A DNA stretch of 64,000 nt. Origin: Dryomyza anilis (taxonomy: Eukaryota; Arthropoda; Insecta; Diptera; Dryomyzidae). Below are positions 47,185 through 58,549 of the stretch, piece after piece; positions within the stretch are counted from its first letter, which is position 1, and every line of letters starts with the position of its first letter. A model generated the notes under the pieces. It had not been told where the DNA came from. It saw only the letters and a program-made list of their open reading frames with translations, and did no database searches. The stretch lies in assembly GCA_951804985.1 (NCBI GenBank), contig OX638133.1, positions 2,562,501-2,626,500 on the forward strand, in the 5' to 3' direction. The position numbers and the translations under genes are program-made.

Positions 47185-50100
47185 CTGTGGAATTAGACAC
47201 GCACGTATCGCACTCACTCGAAGATGGTCGGTCGGACGGACGTAGGTTTAGGCTACGTTATCCTTAGTTTTGGTTTCACTTTCTACTGTGGCGTGAATAT
47301 CCTTGGCGACAACAGAAACACAAAGCACTAATACAACAGAAGAAACTTTTACTAGTGATTTTGCATTTCATCAATTCGTTGGATAATATTTCAAAATTAA
47401 TGAGTTGCCAGCATAAAAGGACGACACAAAGGACTACGTCTGCTACGTCTTAGTGTCGTTGTTTAAGCATTTTAATCCTTTTAAAACCGAGGTTTTCTTT
47501 GCGGCGGCAAATTTTTGTGTGCCATCACAAGTTGATGATGATGACAGGCAGCACTTATGACACAGTTATGGGATGCATAACGCGCCAGGACACGCAGCAG
47601 CTTAATTAATGAGACGATGGTGATGTTGACAACCTACAGCAGAGTGCACGCGACACAGCGAAGGTCCTTTGTATTACAGATGACGTTGTTTAATGGCAAA
47701 GTTTGTGTGCAAAATTAGAGCTGTGGGAGGGGATTTTTACCGTAATGACGTACACGCGAAGAGAAGGATGTAGCCGATCACTTGAAAATGTGTACCGACT
47801 TGTTTTAGTTGCAAGTGGTGAGCGACACGACATGTTTGGCACGCGCTAATAACTGGTAGATTCATGACTTGACTACGAACTAAATGCGGTTAGCATGCCG
47901 TGCTCTAATCGGCCGAAATTCCCATTGTTTACATAACAACCGAAGAGAGACACACGATGGTCACATGCGCACTCGTCTGAGAGTGCAAAGAATGAGCGCG
48001 AAGTGTTGCCAACATGATTGTCGCTAGAGGCAAGAACGTACTTGAGTTGGCAACTCTATTAACTGAGCAGAGCATTTTAAAGAAACCAAATCAGGAGCGC
48101 AACTGTTGCGCTTTTTTTTCTCAGAGAATTTTGTTTTATAATCTATGCAAAATATGTCGTGCATAAATTCCGGCAGATTGGAATAACCATCTTGTATGAG
48201 TAAGAGAAACCTATGCGAAGGAAAAAAAAACTTCTAAAATTAAAGAGGCATTTGTCTCCAATGCAAACTTAAGACATTACCCTCTGTATATCAAGAATAA
48301 TTGCGTTTGTTTACTTGTTTGATAACCAAGTGGCGCTGTTTCTTATTGATTTCTTCATGATTTAAGAAAAATCACTTCGTTATATATAAAATACATGTAA
48401 AGATTTGCTGTCTGACTCTTATTCACAGAAAGATAGAAAGCTGAAATATAAAAGCACGATATTGACTTTTAAACGATATCAATAATATTCTCATTCTACA
48501 GTTTCAATTAGATGTTTAAAATGCGATGCCAAAACAGCACCAAACAACTTGGTAGTCAACGCACACAATTTTTAAAAGCTTCCTTTTTCGAAAGTCTATT
48601 AAAAGGTTGTTTTCAGTAAAATTCTAAATATGTAAAAAATGCCAAGAAAAGGAATGAAAATGAAAGCATAAAAGAAACGTTTAATTCAATGTCGAGATAA
48701 TCTCCGAAAACTGTCCTTCTGCTTCACAATCACCAGACGCATAATGACCAATTAAAATAAGTGGGTGTGACAAATTCACAAATGCCATCGACTAAACCGA
48801 CCGGCTCTAATTATAAAGGCAACTACAGAAATCAGGAAGAAAAAAAACAACATCCTGTCAATTGAAAATTTTTAATTAAAAAGTTTGCCAGAGAAACCTT
48901 TTCCAAGCAGCGTTGCCAGTTTATCGTGTTGCTGCTGATGAATAAGTGAGTGAGCAATTATAGGGTAAAAGTCAGACCCAAAGTTTGATTAATTTACTAT
49001 TTCTCTGAAAATAATGGAAAATTGGGTTTTAGGTACATTATGGAAATGGAAATAATGATGTAGTGCACAAACAGAGAAGATATTTGTTGTGCGAACCAAC
49101 TTATTCGGTGCTCTCAATGGTTGCAGTTTGCAATACAACCAATTTAAAAAAGGTTTTAGAACAATTTAATGTATATATTTCAAGTTTCATTAGAATATGA
49201 TGGTTTAATCTATGTATTTGTCGACATTTCGTTCAAACCGAATGAAATTGGTTGTTACAACTAACTTTTTCTGAATTTCAATTCCGTATCAATGCAGGAT
49301 TTTTGTCTAAGTGCGTATAAAACTAATTTAAATTGAATTTCAAGTTCATTAAATAGATATTCCAGTCCTCATTGTCAGGACTCAATTGATGTACGTGCTT
49401 ATGCAAATGTATTACAGCTTATAATTTCCAAAAATATTCCACTTTCCGAAATACAAATAGATGCACTTTCATATCAGAGTAACACAAAATTAATTGCAGA
49501 ATTTTCTGAAATAACTCCAGAAGCGCACCTGAAAAGAAAATCAAATTTCCACAAAAATAAAAATGTCACTTGCAGGACAACATGTTGCCCCAGGATAACA
49601 GAGTACAAAATGCTCAGAGAGATTATAGAATTCAAAGAAACATACGTTGGAGTTGTTTATCGTTTATGTTTACAGAACAGACACGTGTTAACTACTCAAA
49701 GGATTAAAGCTGCTGCAGTTCGCAATGAGAGGTAATAAATGTGCCCGACACTGATTTGTACCGCCTGAACGCCCGCACATTGCTAAAAGCCTTCGAGTAG
49801 TCGTAACCCCCAACAAAAAAAGGGGCAGACTCTTTAGACAACGTAAAAATACGAGCGAGTCTTTATTACGAGCACCACTAATCTACACTAAATTCACTCG
49901 AACGCACTTATCTGCCGTGCAAACATCTATCGTACCCACCTAATGGAAGCCAAAGTTGCATCAGAAAATCAGTAACACCGAACGAGGGGAGCCACATCCA
50001 GCGCAGTTGCATAAAAAGAAAACCCACAAAATATAAACAGCAAACGGAAGACGAAAAAGTGCGATAATTCACACCAACCTCCGGAGAACAAATAACTACA

Positions 50101-51235
50101 AGAAATCGTTTTGGTTTAAGGATTGAAATGGTATAATGTGGGGTTTTGCAACACATGGAATAACATATTGCAATAAAACGAAATCTTTCAATGAGAAATG
50201 CAAACAGAATGAGCACGTGACTGGGTCCTTTGTTGGCTTCCAGACACGGTAACTGTCTGACGACGCGTCGATAACAGTAGGACGCAGTGCTTCTGTCGAT
50301 GAGAACAACACAGACATTTCCTTAGTGCAAATAAAGTTGTTGAACATGACAATAATGAGTTATGTCACAGCCGGACAAGTAGTCTCTAGTGTTGCATTCG
50401 TTGATATAGGTTAATGCAGTACCCCAGTAGAAATTATTCTAGTGCCATGATCGGGAAGTGATTAATGCATTTTGTATATTGTCATAACCCCATCAAGACC
50501 CACATTGTCAGGTTATGATTATGTCTACATCATTTTATACGTGGGTAAACCAAAGACATTTTTTTGTAGGTACTTAGAATCTGGGACTAAAACCATTTGG
50601 AATATTTGTTTTCAAGATTTTTAAAATAGCAGTTCCAATACCAACGAAAAAAATTATATTTCAAAAATATAACCGGTTCCGATTCCAGTTCTTTGTGGTC
50701 TCTGACAGGAACAAAAAAACACTTTGGAATATCGGCTCCGTTTCTGGTTCCAAAGTTTTTTTTTTAAATATCGGTTCCGATTCCGATCTCAACCGGAAAA
50801 ATTTTATGGGTTCCATTTTTTAAAATCGGTTTCAATACCATTTTCAAAAATCGAAACTATTTCCAATTCCGGTTCTTTGCGTTCTCTGGAATATATATTA
50901 TTCCAATCAATATTAAATTGGAAAACATCTAAATTTGAATTAAGACATTTGATTTTTATTTGAAATTAAAACTTCCCGGTATAAACTCAGATAAATAAAC
51001 TCAGATAAAACTCGGTATAAACTCAGATAAATCTTGTTTTTTTTTTATTAATAATCTGCAGACAAAATAGTTGACATTTTGGGTATATTTCTGATAAATG
51101 GAATTGTGAGAAATGTGTGGCAGGTTATAAAATATTTTTAAATGCTATATAAATATTTTTAAATTGAATATGGGCAGAAAAAATGCACTTGATGATACAA
51201 AATATGCACTGAGACAAATAAATTTTCGTTATATA
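47185..51235. other. Long unique-looking stretch, no gene supported
   Basis: If the candidate exon at 47093-47184 is real, this would be upstream intron. Base composition is fairly even up to about 50400. A CCCCAGTAGAAATT...CATGATCGGG segment (50431-50460) resembles words near 19020 and 40906. Around 50630-50900, ATCGGTTCCGATTCC-type words repeat as a short degenerate array. Confidence 0.45.
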
Positions 51236-52199
51236 CACAGAAAAAAATCAATGATTTCATTCATACATTTTTTTTTTTAATTTTCACTATGATATTCTTA
51301 TACATTAAATAATCTAATATTTATTTTTTAAGATAAGATAATCGATGGAAATATTTTTTAGGAATTTTTCAAAAAGAATTTTTTTTTGATATAAAAAAAT
51401 CTTTAAAAAAATCTTAAAAAATAAATTTTAAAAAATTTCCGAAAAAAATTTACTAAAAAAACAAATTAAAGAAATTTTTTTTTTTTTATTTTTTTTTTAA
51501 TTTTTTTTTTTTATTTTTTATAAATAAAAAGTTGTAATTATAAATAAATATATTATAATAATAGTTTGGCACTACAGTCCTATAAGAACTTAGGCCGAGC
51601 TCTCTCACCATTTTGAGCTGTGCGTGTTATATTTGTAGTCGAAAGTGGTGGGACCTACAGTTTATTGCCGAATCCGAACGGCGGGTTAGAGCTTTTCATA
51701 GGCAATGTTTTACTCTCGTAGGTTTGTCATTTACTGCCGAGAGGTAGGGCGGTATAGAAAGGATGTTGTTAATCCCAGTCAAGGCTTGAACCGGGGACCT
51801 TTCGGCTCGCAGTCCAATATATTATAATACATTTTACTAATTTGTGCATGTAGAGCATTATATAAGAAATATCATACAAGAACTACTTGAGAACTGAGAA
51901 GTAAGCAAACATGAACGAAAAATAAATATTTTGATTGAAATTTGGTTTGATGTACAGCATTCTTCAATATGATGTACTTATATATATTGTATTTTATGTA
52001 TTTGTCAATTAATATGATGAAACGTATAATCCACATACCGTTCATCATATTGAAGAACACTTTTTCGGTCATTCATCATATGATAATGAATTCATAACAT
52101 AGATATACTGTAGTTATCAATATTATGAATCGTTCTTCAATGCAATGAATCAGGGTTTAAAGAACGACATGCATCAATTATGATGATTATTTTATGGTG
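51236..52199 (-). mobile_element. Family A MITE, inverted copy with SINE inside
   Basis: It starts CACAGAAAAAAATCAATG after TA. The diagnostic left-arm words appear in complement at its right end (CAATGAATCAGGGTTTAAAG, 52145-52164; TTCTTCAATATGATG, 51960-51974). The A/T-run section at 51260-51540 is strong. A SINE inserted at 51561-51815. The right terminus is eroded. Confidence 0.65.
51561..51815 (-). mobile_element. tRNA-derived SINE, copy b, 5'-truncated
   Basis: The exact 14-bp repeat AATATATTATAATA flanks it (51547-51560, 51816-51829), a clear target duplication of LINE-driven insertion. It begins (minus strand) GGACTGCGAGCCGAAAGGTC, so the A-box part of the tRNA head is missing. A B-box-like GGTTCAAGCC and the full body follow. 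Confidence 0.9.
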
Positions 52200-52617
52200 C
52201 AAAATCGCCTTCGTCTGCTTGAAATCTTTCGATAAAATGTATCAAAACTGCCCTAACCATCCATTAAATGTTGTTTTAGGGGCTTTTTTAAAATCTTCCA
52301 AAAATGTTTCTAAAACATGTTGAATCTTCCGAACATTTTTGTATAGGGATATATTTAATTTATTAATACCTTTGATTGTTACCCAAAGGAAAAACATTAT
52401 TGAGTTGGTTAACGTTGTCTTTTTCGTTTCAGTTTCGAAATTTGTTTTTGTATTAATGTTAGATTTGGCCATATTTTTTAAATATATTTCAAAATGCATA
52501 CGAGAAACATGATTTATAAAAATTATCAGTATAAAACTAAAATCATTTATATCCGTTTTTGAAAATCAATGTCTTTTCTCTAATTTTATATAGCCGGACA
52601 CGCGTTTTCGGTTTTAA
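52200..52617. other. No recognised feature
   Basis: A short unique-looking stretch between a family A element and the LTR. Confidence 0.4.
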
Positions 52618-52621
52618 ATAT

Positions 52622-53077
52622 TGTTACGAAAAGAGGTAATTTGCCCCACTGTGCAAGCAATCAACAATAATAAATGAGACGCAAGACAATTCAGCGCACT
52701 AAGCAATTTGTTAGAAAGAGAGGGAAGATCATTCAGCGTACTAAGCAATGTGCGAGAAAGAGAGGGAAGATCTACACATTAAAACACATGAGTGCGAATG
52801 AGATGCCATTCGCACTCATGCGTCATTCACGAAACGAGTAGAAGGTTCTCGAAACAAGTCGAAGCTTGGCGAAACGTGTCGAACTGATGCATGCAGTATA
52901 TAAGGGAGCCGCATCTGAGGTACAGCACTTCAGTAGTGATTGTAAAGTGGTCGAGTGCATCTCGTGTGATAAATGTCAAGTTAAATTGTAGACATGCAGC
53001 AGTTGTTAGAATTTTTTATTAGTAAAGTTGTTTATTAAAGTGAATTAATAAAGTTAATTGTTATAATTTAAACCAAT
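52622..53077 (+). mobile_element. LTR copy 2, 3'-truncated
   Basis: It begins TGTTACGAAAAGAGG after ATAT (52618-52621) and matches the other LTR copies until TTATAATTTAAACCA near 53075; the last 90 or so bases, including CGTAACA, are absent. At 52839-52842 it shows the empty TA site that is occupied by a Tc1-like element in copy 1. Confidence 0.85.
52841..52935 (+). promoter_or_regulatory. LTR promoter, copy 2: heat-shock element, TATA, initiator
   Basis: GAAGGTTCTCGAA lies at 52841-52853, TATATAAG at 52897-52904 and TTCAGTA at 52929-52935. Heat-shock element and TATA box are conserved exactly with copies 1 and 3, and the initiator TTCAGT is also shared. Confidence 0.7.
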
Positions 53078-53728
53078 CCATAGTTCATATATTTTTGAAA
53101 ATGGCACATAAAATTAATGGCTGTTAATAATACAATTTTAAATACGTATTTCTTTAAATTTGCGTATTTCCGCCAATAACAAAATTTTCATTGCACAGAG
53201 GTTCACAATTGGCATCTGATCATATCATATCCTCATAAACAAAATCGACTGCGACAATATGTTGTCCATGATAATCAGCGCTCAAACCACCAAACCCGGG
53301 AGTTAAATTTAATGCAGTTGATAATTTGTAATCGCCAAGTACATGAATTAGTTGTACAGCACCCGGTACATGTTGCCTCCAATACTGCCTCACATTGTGG
53401 CGCATTCCATGTCCTGTCCTGTGATTATCTATTAAAGTGCTTTTTATGCTGTGCAACCAAATCATATAATAACCAAAAATGTTCGTTAAGTAGAAAACGA
53501 GTACTCACACTTGTCTGTCGTGCATGGACGTGGCTGGCAAATGCCATTTTAATTTTTTTGTTTTTGATACAGAATTTGTGTTGGGTTCGTGATTTTTACT
53601 AGCAACTTTTGCAGGGCTCTGCGCCAATACTACATGTTACAATGAATTTGTTTTATTCAACAAAAAAACTATCCAGATAATTAAATAATGAAGCGAATGT
53701 GCTTTTGCATAATTTGAAATAAACTAAG
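53078..53728. other. No recognised feature
   Basis: Unique-looking sequence. Overlapping short open frames on both strands at 53220-53600 have no recognisable motif. Confidence 0.4.
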
Positions 53729-53730
53729 TA

Positions 53731-54126
53731 CACGCAGAAAACTGATTTGTTGTGGCAATAAACTAAATTGCCCTTCCCAATCATTCTGTTGCGGCAACAA
53801 CTGATAAAGTAGTTGCAACGAAATTTTACTTCGGTTGTGGCAACCTTCTAGACTGTGAGCATGAGGTTGTGACAATCTCCTGAGTACTTGCAAGAGAGCA
53901 ATTTGTTTTATTATTTTTTATTATGAATATTTTTGACGTTTCTTAATTTCTGTATGTTACCTAATAAATGTCAAAATCTGGCAACCGAACTGCTGATAAA
54001 CATGAGGTTGCCGTAACAAATGCAAGAATGTCAAATTTGGCACAGAGAAAATTGCAATCATGAAGTTCCGGCAACCGAGTGTGTAGTTGCGCGGACTGAG
54101 GAGGACAATAGAGGATTTTTTATGTG
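53731..54126. mobile_element. 396-bp MITE of GTTGTGGCAAC words
   Basis: It starts CACGCAGAAAACTGA and ends, complemented, CACATAAAAAATCC. TA flanks both ends (53729-53730, 54127-54128). Both arms carry variants of GTTGYGGCAAC / GAGGTTGCCG. Its first eight bases, CACGCAGA, equal those of the element at 20445-21804, although the interior differs. Confidence 0.75.
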
Positions 54127-54128
54127 TA

Positions 54129-55050
54129 GAAATTCGTATAGATTTTATTCTTGTAGAAAATAAATGCAAAAGACAATATGTTTGGTATGGCCGAAGCGGT
54201 TTAGATACAGTCGGATGATTTTAATCATACAATCATACATCATACAATCATACAATTTAATCATATTATTTAATCAATTAATCATGAAATCCGCCTCTTA
54301 AATTCCACTAAATTTGATAACCAAATACACTAACTGTGTGTTTTTCTAAATTATACAAAAAATATTATTGAAAAAAGTCAGAAATTATATCACGGGTACT
54401 GTTTTAAAATGATTTCTAGAGTATTACTCAAATTCCCGAATAATTTATGGCGTCATGCAAATCAACCATTTTTTGTTATACAAACGAGATATAGTTCAAT
54501 AAAACAAGTATTTAATCATAATAAGCACTTTTAGTAATCCAAGATCAATAAGTTTTATACGTTTATTTACTATGCAAATTAACAGATATTCAAAACTGAA
54601 CCGAACTCTATATTGAACTCAAGAATGCATTTGAGGGTATGTGCGAATTCGACTAAATTGCTGACTAAACTAAATTCTGTCGGTAATGCAGTGTTTGACT
54701 TTTCAATTTAGCAAATTTTCGAGCAGACTAAATTGAACTAAATTGTATGACAGCAAACAGACATATGATAATCAATTGATTATGGACTTTACAAATTACC
54801 GGTTACCGAATGGAGAACGAATGAAAAGTCGTTCAATTTAGTTTAGTCAGCTATTTAGTCGAATTCGCACACATCCTAAAATAACTAAATTATTTTCATG
54901 CCACATCATTTCATTTCTTTGGTATAATTATTCTTGAAATAACATCAGCAATTCTAAAATTTAAAAGCTACAGCAGCGCCAACACTTTATTTTTGGCAAC
55001 AATTCAAGTCTCGACATCGAGATTTTCATTGTCGAATTTAGTATATTAAA
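54129..55050. other. No recognised feature
   Basis: AT-rich, apparently unique. A short inverted pair, GAATTCGACTAAATTGCTGA (54646-54665) and its diverged complement near 54850-54870, suggests a small decayed foldback element. Confidence 0.35.
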
Positions 55051-55462
55051 GCATAGGAGTGGCGACCGCGTTATCGGTTCATCAACAGCACCATAAAACT
55101 CATATTGGAAATTATGGTGGAGTGTATGTCGCACAAGAAAGCAGTAGAGAGTGTTGGCATTGACGACAGTTTCCAGAAAATAAAAAAACTTTACGCCCAA
55201 TAAGAGAAAATTTCAAAGTCATTTCCATGAAGTTGGCATTTGTTGGAGCTTGAAAATTATGCTGGTGATGTTGTTTTTTGACACCCAGTTGGGGCTGACT
55301 GGCACTATAGAACACAATTTGCATTAAAAAGCTTCGACATGTGCTACGAAGCCAGAGGGAGCATTTAGTTCACGAAATAAGCGTGAAGTTTTGTTTTATT
55401 TTTTTGACTTTTATGAGTCTACAGCGGATGTAATTTAATTATGCCAGTTGGCGCCAATCGTG

Positions 55463-55909
55463 CACAAACAAAAAAAAAATCACCAACAAACAGTATTCAT
55501 CATATTGATGATTTCATTCATTGAAATAAAATCGTATTTGTTCAATGTTTTTCACTTTTAATATTTTTTATAACATCAAATTTCAAACAAAAATGTGTCT
55601 CCATTTACACATTTATGTATTTATAATTCTTATAAGATTTATGATATTTTAATTAATATGGTTTGATGAACAAAATTCGTCAATTTGATGTATTCATTAA
55701 TATGATGTAATGGAGTCTTCTCATAATTAGCAATTAAATATTGTAACTCGTATAAGTATAATAAATACATAAATGTGTAAATGAAGACAAATTTGTGTTT
55801 GAAATTTGATGTAAAAAAAAAATTAAAAACATTTAAAAATACGATTTTAATTCAATGAATGAATTCATCAATATGATGAATCCAGGTAGTTGGTGAAATA
55901 TTTTGTGTG
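55463..55909. mobile_element. Palindromic family A subtype, intact copy
   Basis: The ends CACAAACAAAAA...ATCACCAAC and, complemented, CACACAAAATATTTCACCAA frame two mirror arms that share TTCATCAATATGATGAAT and TACATAAATGTGTAAATG. It serves as the uninterrupted reference for 35852-38750. Confidence 0.7.
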
Positions 55910-56291
55910 TACATGTAGTACACAGACAAAAAAAATAATCATCATATTTATGAATTTCGTTCTTCAAATCATGATTCATTGTATTGAAGAACGATTCATA
56001 ATATTGATAGCTACAAAATATAATGTGATCAATTCATTATCAATTTGATGAATGACCGAAAAAGTGTTCTTCAATATTATGAAGTGTATGCGAAGAATAC
56101 ATTTCATCATATTTATGAACAAAAACATTAAATACAACATATATGTTTTTCATATTGAAGAATGCTGTTCATTAAACTAAATTTAAATCATAATATTTTA
56201 TTTTGTTAATTTTTCCATATTTTTCAGTTCTTAAGTAGTTGTATGTTATTTCTTATATATTGATTGCTCGACATGCATAAATTAGTAAAAT

Positions 56292-56930
56292 CCCAGTCTG
56301 TCATGACTCGGAGACGTCCGATGCCTCGTATTTTTAACTTCGAGGAAAAAAGTTCGATCTCGTTGCTCTATCAATTTTAATTTTTATAATTCATTGACAG
56401 GATACAAACATTTATCGCATCGATATCGCAATATTTTTCGAAGCAATATCGAACTTTGATCATTTTTTTCATCGATATCGTTTCGATTTCAAAAAATTTC
56501 TCCTACCCAGAAAACTTCGACAAAACGCATCGATATCTACCTACCATGTAGGTGCAATTTTGTAGCCGCGGTAGCTCAGTGGTTAGTGCGTTGGACTGCG
56601 AGCCGAAAGGTCCCCGGTTCATGCCTGGACTGGGGCTAACAAAATCTTTTCATAGAAACATTTTTCTATACCGCGCTACCTCTCGGCAGTAAATGGCAAA
56701 CCTACGAGAGTAAAACATTGCCTATGAAAAGCTCTCACCCGCCGTTCGGATTCGGCAATAAACTGTAGCTCCCACCACTTTGAGTACAAATAACACGCAC
56801 AGCTCAAAATGGCGAGAGAGCTCGGCCTAAATTCTTATCGGACTGTAGTGCCAAACTATTATTATGTAGGTGATTTCTCCTTTATCTCGCATTGATCTCG
56901 TAACGATTTCGAAACGAATGGCATACTGGG
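56292..56930 (+). mobile_element. Family C element, copy 2, with SINE inside
   Basis: The ends CCCAGTCTGTCAT and, complemented, CCCAGTATGCCAT are the best-preserved family C termini in the window. CGATATCG words and CATCGATATCTACCTACC are present. A SINE interrupts it at 56565-56864. Confidence 0.75.
56565..56864 (+). mobile_element. tRNA-derived SINE with (ATT)n tail, copy c, full length
   Basis: This is the reference copy. A tRNA-like head GCCGCGGTAGCTCAGTGG carries the A box, the B box is GGTTCATGCC (one base off consensus), the body includes CTACCTCTCGGCAGTAAATG and GCCGTTCGGATTCGGCAA, and the tail is ATTATTATG. The three copies in the window come from independent insertions. It is not a tRNA gene: the stems mispair and the element continues for over 200 bases. 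Confidence 0.85.
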
Positions 56931-56946
56931 ATGTTGCATAATATAT

Positions 56947-57448
56947 TGTTACGAAAATTCAGTCTACGGAAAACTGGTCTACAAGTTCGTATCTCTGGAT
57001 TGTGTACAAAATAAAAACACTCTTATGTTTGGTTTAAATTATAACAATTAACTTTATTAATTCACTTTAATAAACAACTTTACTAATAACAAATTCTAAC
57101 AACTGCTGCATGTCCACAATTTAACTTGACATTTATCACACGAGATGCACTCGACCACTTTACAATCACTACTGAACTGAAGTACCTCAGATGCGGATCC
57201 CTTATATACTGCATGCATCAGTTCGACACGTTTCGACAAGCTTCGACTTGTTTCGAGAACCTTCTACTCGTTTCGTGAATGACGCATGCTATTGGCATCT
57301 CATTCGCACTCATGTGTTTTAATGCCTTAGTGCGCTGAATGATCTTCCGTCTCTTTCTAACACATGCTAAGTGCGCTGAATTGACTTGCGTCTCATTTAT
57401 TATTGTTGAATGCTTGCACAGTGAGTCAAATTACCTCTTTTCGTAACA
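56947..57448 (-). mobile_element. Solo LTR, copy 3, complete
   Basis: TGTTACG...CGTAACA ends, 502 bases, flanked by ATAT (56943-56946, 57449-57452). It sits in the ATAATATATTTATAAAT stretch of a family A element, so the empty site is known from other family A copies. It shows the empty TA site at 57265-57266. Confidence 0.9.
57171..57264 (-). promoter_or_regulatory. LTR promoter, copy 3: heat-shock element, TATA, initiator
   Basis: On the minus strand the heat-shock element GAAGGTTCTCGAA is the complement of 57252-57264, TATATAAG of 57201-57208 and the initiator TTCAGT of 57171-57176. A GAAGCTT inverted unit follows the heat-shock element, as in copy 2. Confidence 0.7.
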
Positions 57449-57468
57449 ATATTTATAAATGCAACTTT

Positions 57469-57855
57469 CTAGTCTGTCATGTCTTGGAGGACTTCGATGC
57501 CTCGAAGCTTTCTCGAACTAAATTTCGATGTCAAAATTAGAACTCGTAGCTAAATCGCTTCTAATTTTCAAAATTTTCTCGCACATTCAAATTTAAGAAC
57601 AATATACGATATTTACACATTTGTCACATCGATATCGCAATATTTTCAAAGCAATCTCGAACTTTGATTAATTTTTTGTTCGATTTCGAACAATTTCTCG
57701 TACCGATAAAACTGATATAGACCGCATCGATATCTACCTACCATTAAAATCCAATTTGAGGCATAATATCGTTGCGAGAACGGGTCTGATACCGTGTGAT
57801 TTCTCCATTTACTCGCATTGATCTCGTAACGATATCGAAACAAATCTCATACTGA
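57469..57855 (+). mobile_element. Family C element, copy 3
   Basis: It starts CTAGTCTGTCATGTC and ends TCATACTG, with ATCGATATCTACCTACC and TGATCTCGTAACGATATCG inside. It is uninterrupted but has eroded tips. Confidence 0.7.
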
Positions 57856-58132
57856 ATGTTTATTAATAAAAAAAATATTTTTATAAAAAAATATGGTTAA
57901 ATTGAAAAATTTTGTTTATAAAAAAAAATATATCGTATAATTTTTTTCTAAAAATTTTTGAATTTTTTTTTTTCGATATAAAAAAAAAATGTTGGATAAT
58001 TTTTATTTTTGTTGAAAAAGTTTGTTTGGACAACTTTTATTTTTTGAACAAAATATTTGTTTTCGGTAGTTGATGAAAAGATTCATAATATGTGTGAATA
58101 AAATCATCATATTGAAGATTGTTTTCTGTGTA

Positions 58133-58549
58133 CGCGTATCTCATCGACGCTTGTATGAACTGAGGAGTCTAGAAGAATAATTTGGAATATATGTTTTGTT
58201 ATTTTTTATTCCCTACACAAGAGTATATTCAATTTGTTCATCGGGCTATTTGTCGTCCTGTCTATCTGCCTCTCTGTCTGTAAGTCTGTCTATCTGTTGA
58301 AATAACGATTTAAAGAAAACTAGAAGAGCAAGATTAATGAAACTCAACACTTAGATTACTTGTATATCTACGCTGTCTGGTATTTAAAATGAGCGTATTC
58401 GGTCGACTATTTTTGCACATATACCACATAAAGCACTAAATCTACAAAGAAGTGTAATTTAATAATTAAAATATAAATATAAATGTTCATCATATTTATT
58501 TTAAATGTTATAATATAAATAAATTTTTTCAGTGCATAAATTCGAAGTG
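58133..58549. other. No recognised feature
   Basis: A short stretch between the family A nest and the duplicated block. TCTGTCTATCTG-type words at 58255-58300 form a weak microsatellite-like patch. Confidence 0.4.

Larger units (their letters stand above)
55921..58130 (+). mobile_element. Family A MITE hosting four later insertions
   Basis: TA flanks both ends (55919-55920, 58131-58132); the ends are CACAGACAAAAAAAATAATC and TTGTTTTCTGTG. The family A sequence is interrupted by a family C element (56292-56930, itself with a SINE), a solo LTR (56947-57448) and a second family C element (57469-57855). Reading across the gaps restores the native order (TTAGTAAAAT, ATAATATATTTATAAAT) seen at 29220-29290 and 35310-35370. 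Confidence 0.75.

Noticed and set aside
56565..56640. tRNA gene-like sequence with A and B boxes (also 7724-7800)
   Set aside because: The stems mispair and both continue into longer repeated bodies with SINE tails, so they are SINE heads rather than tRNA genes.
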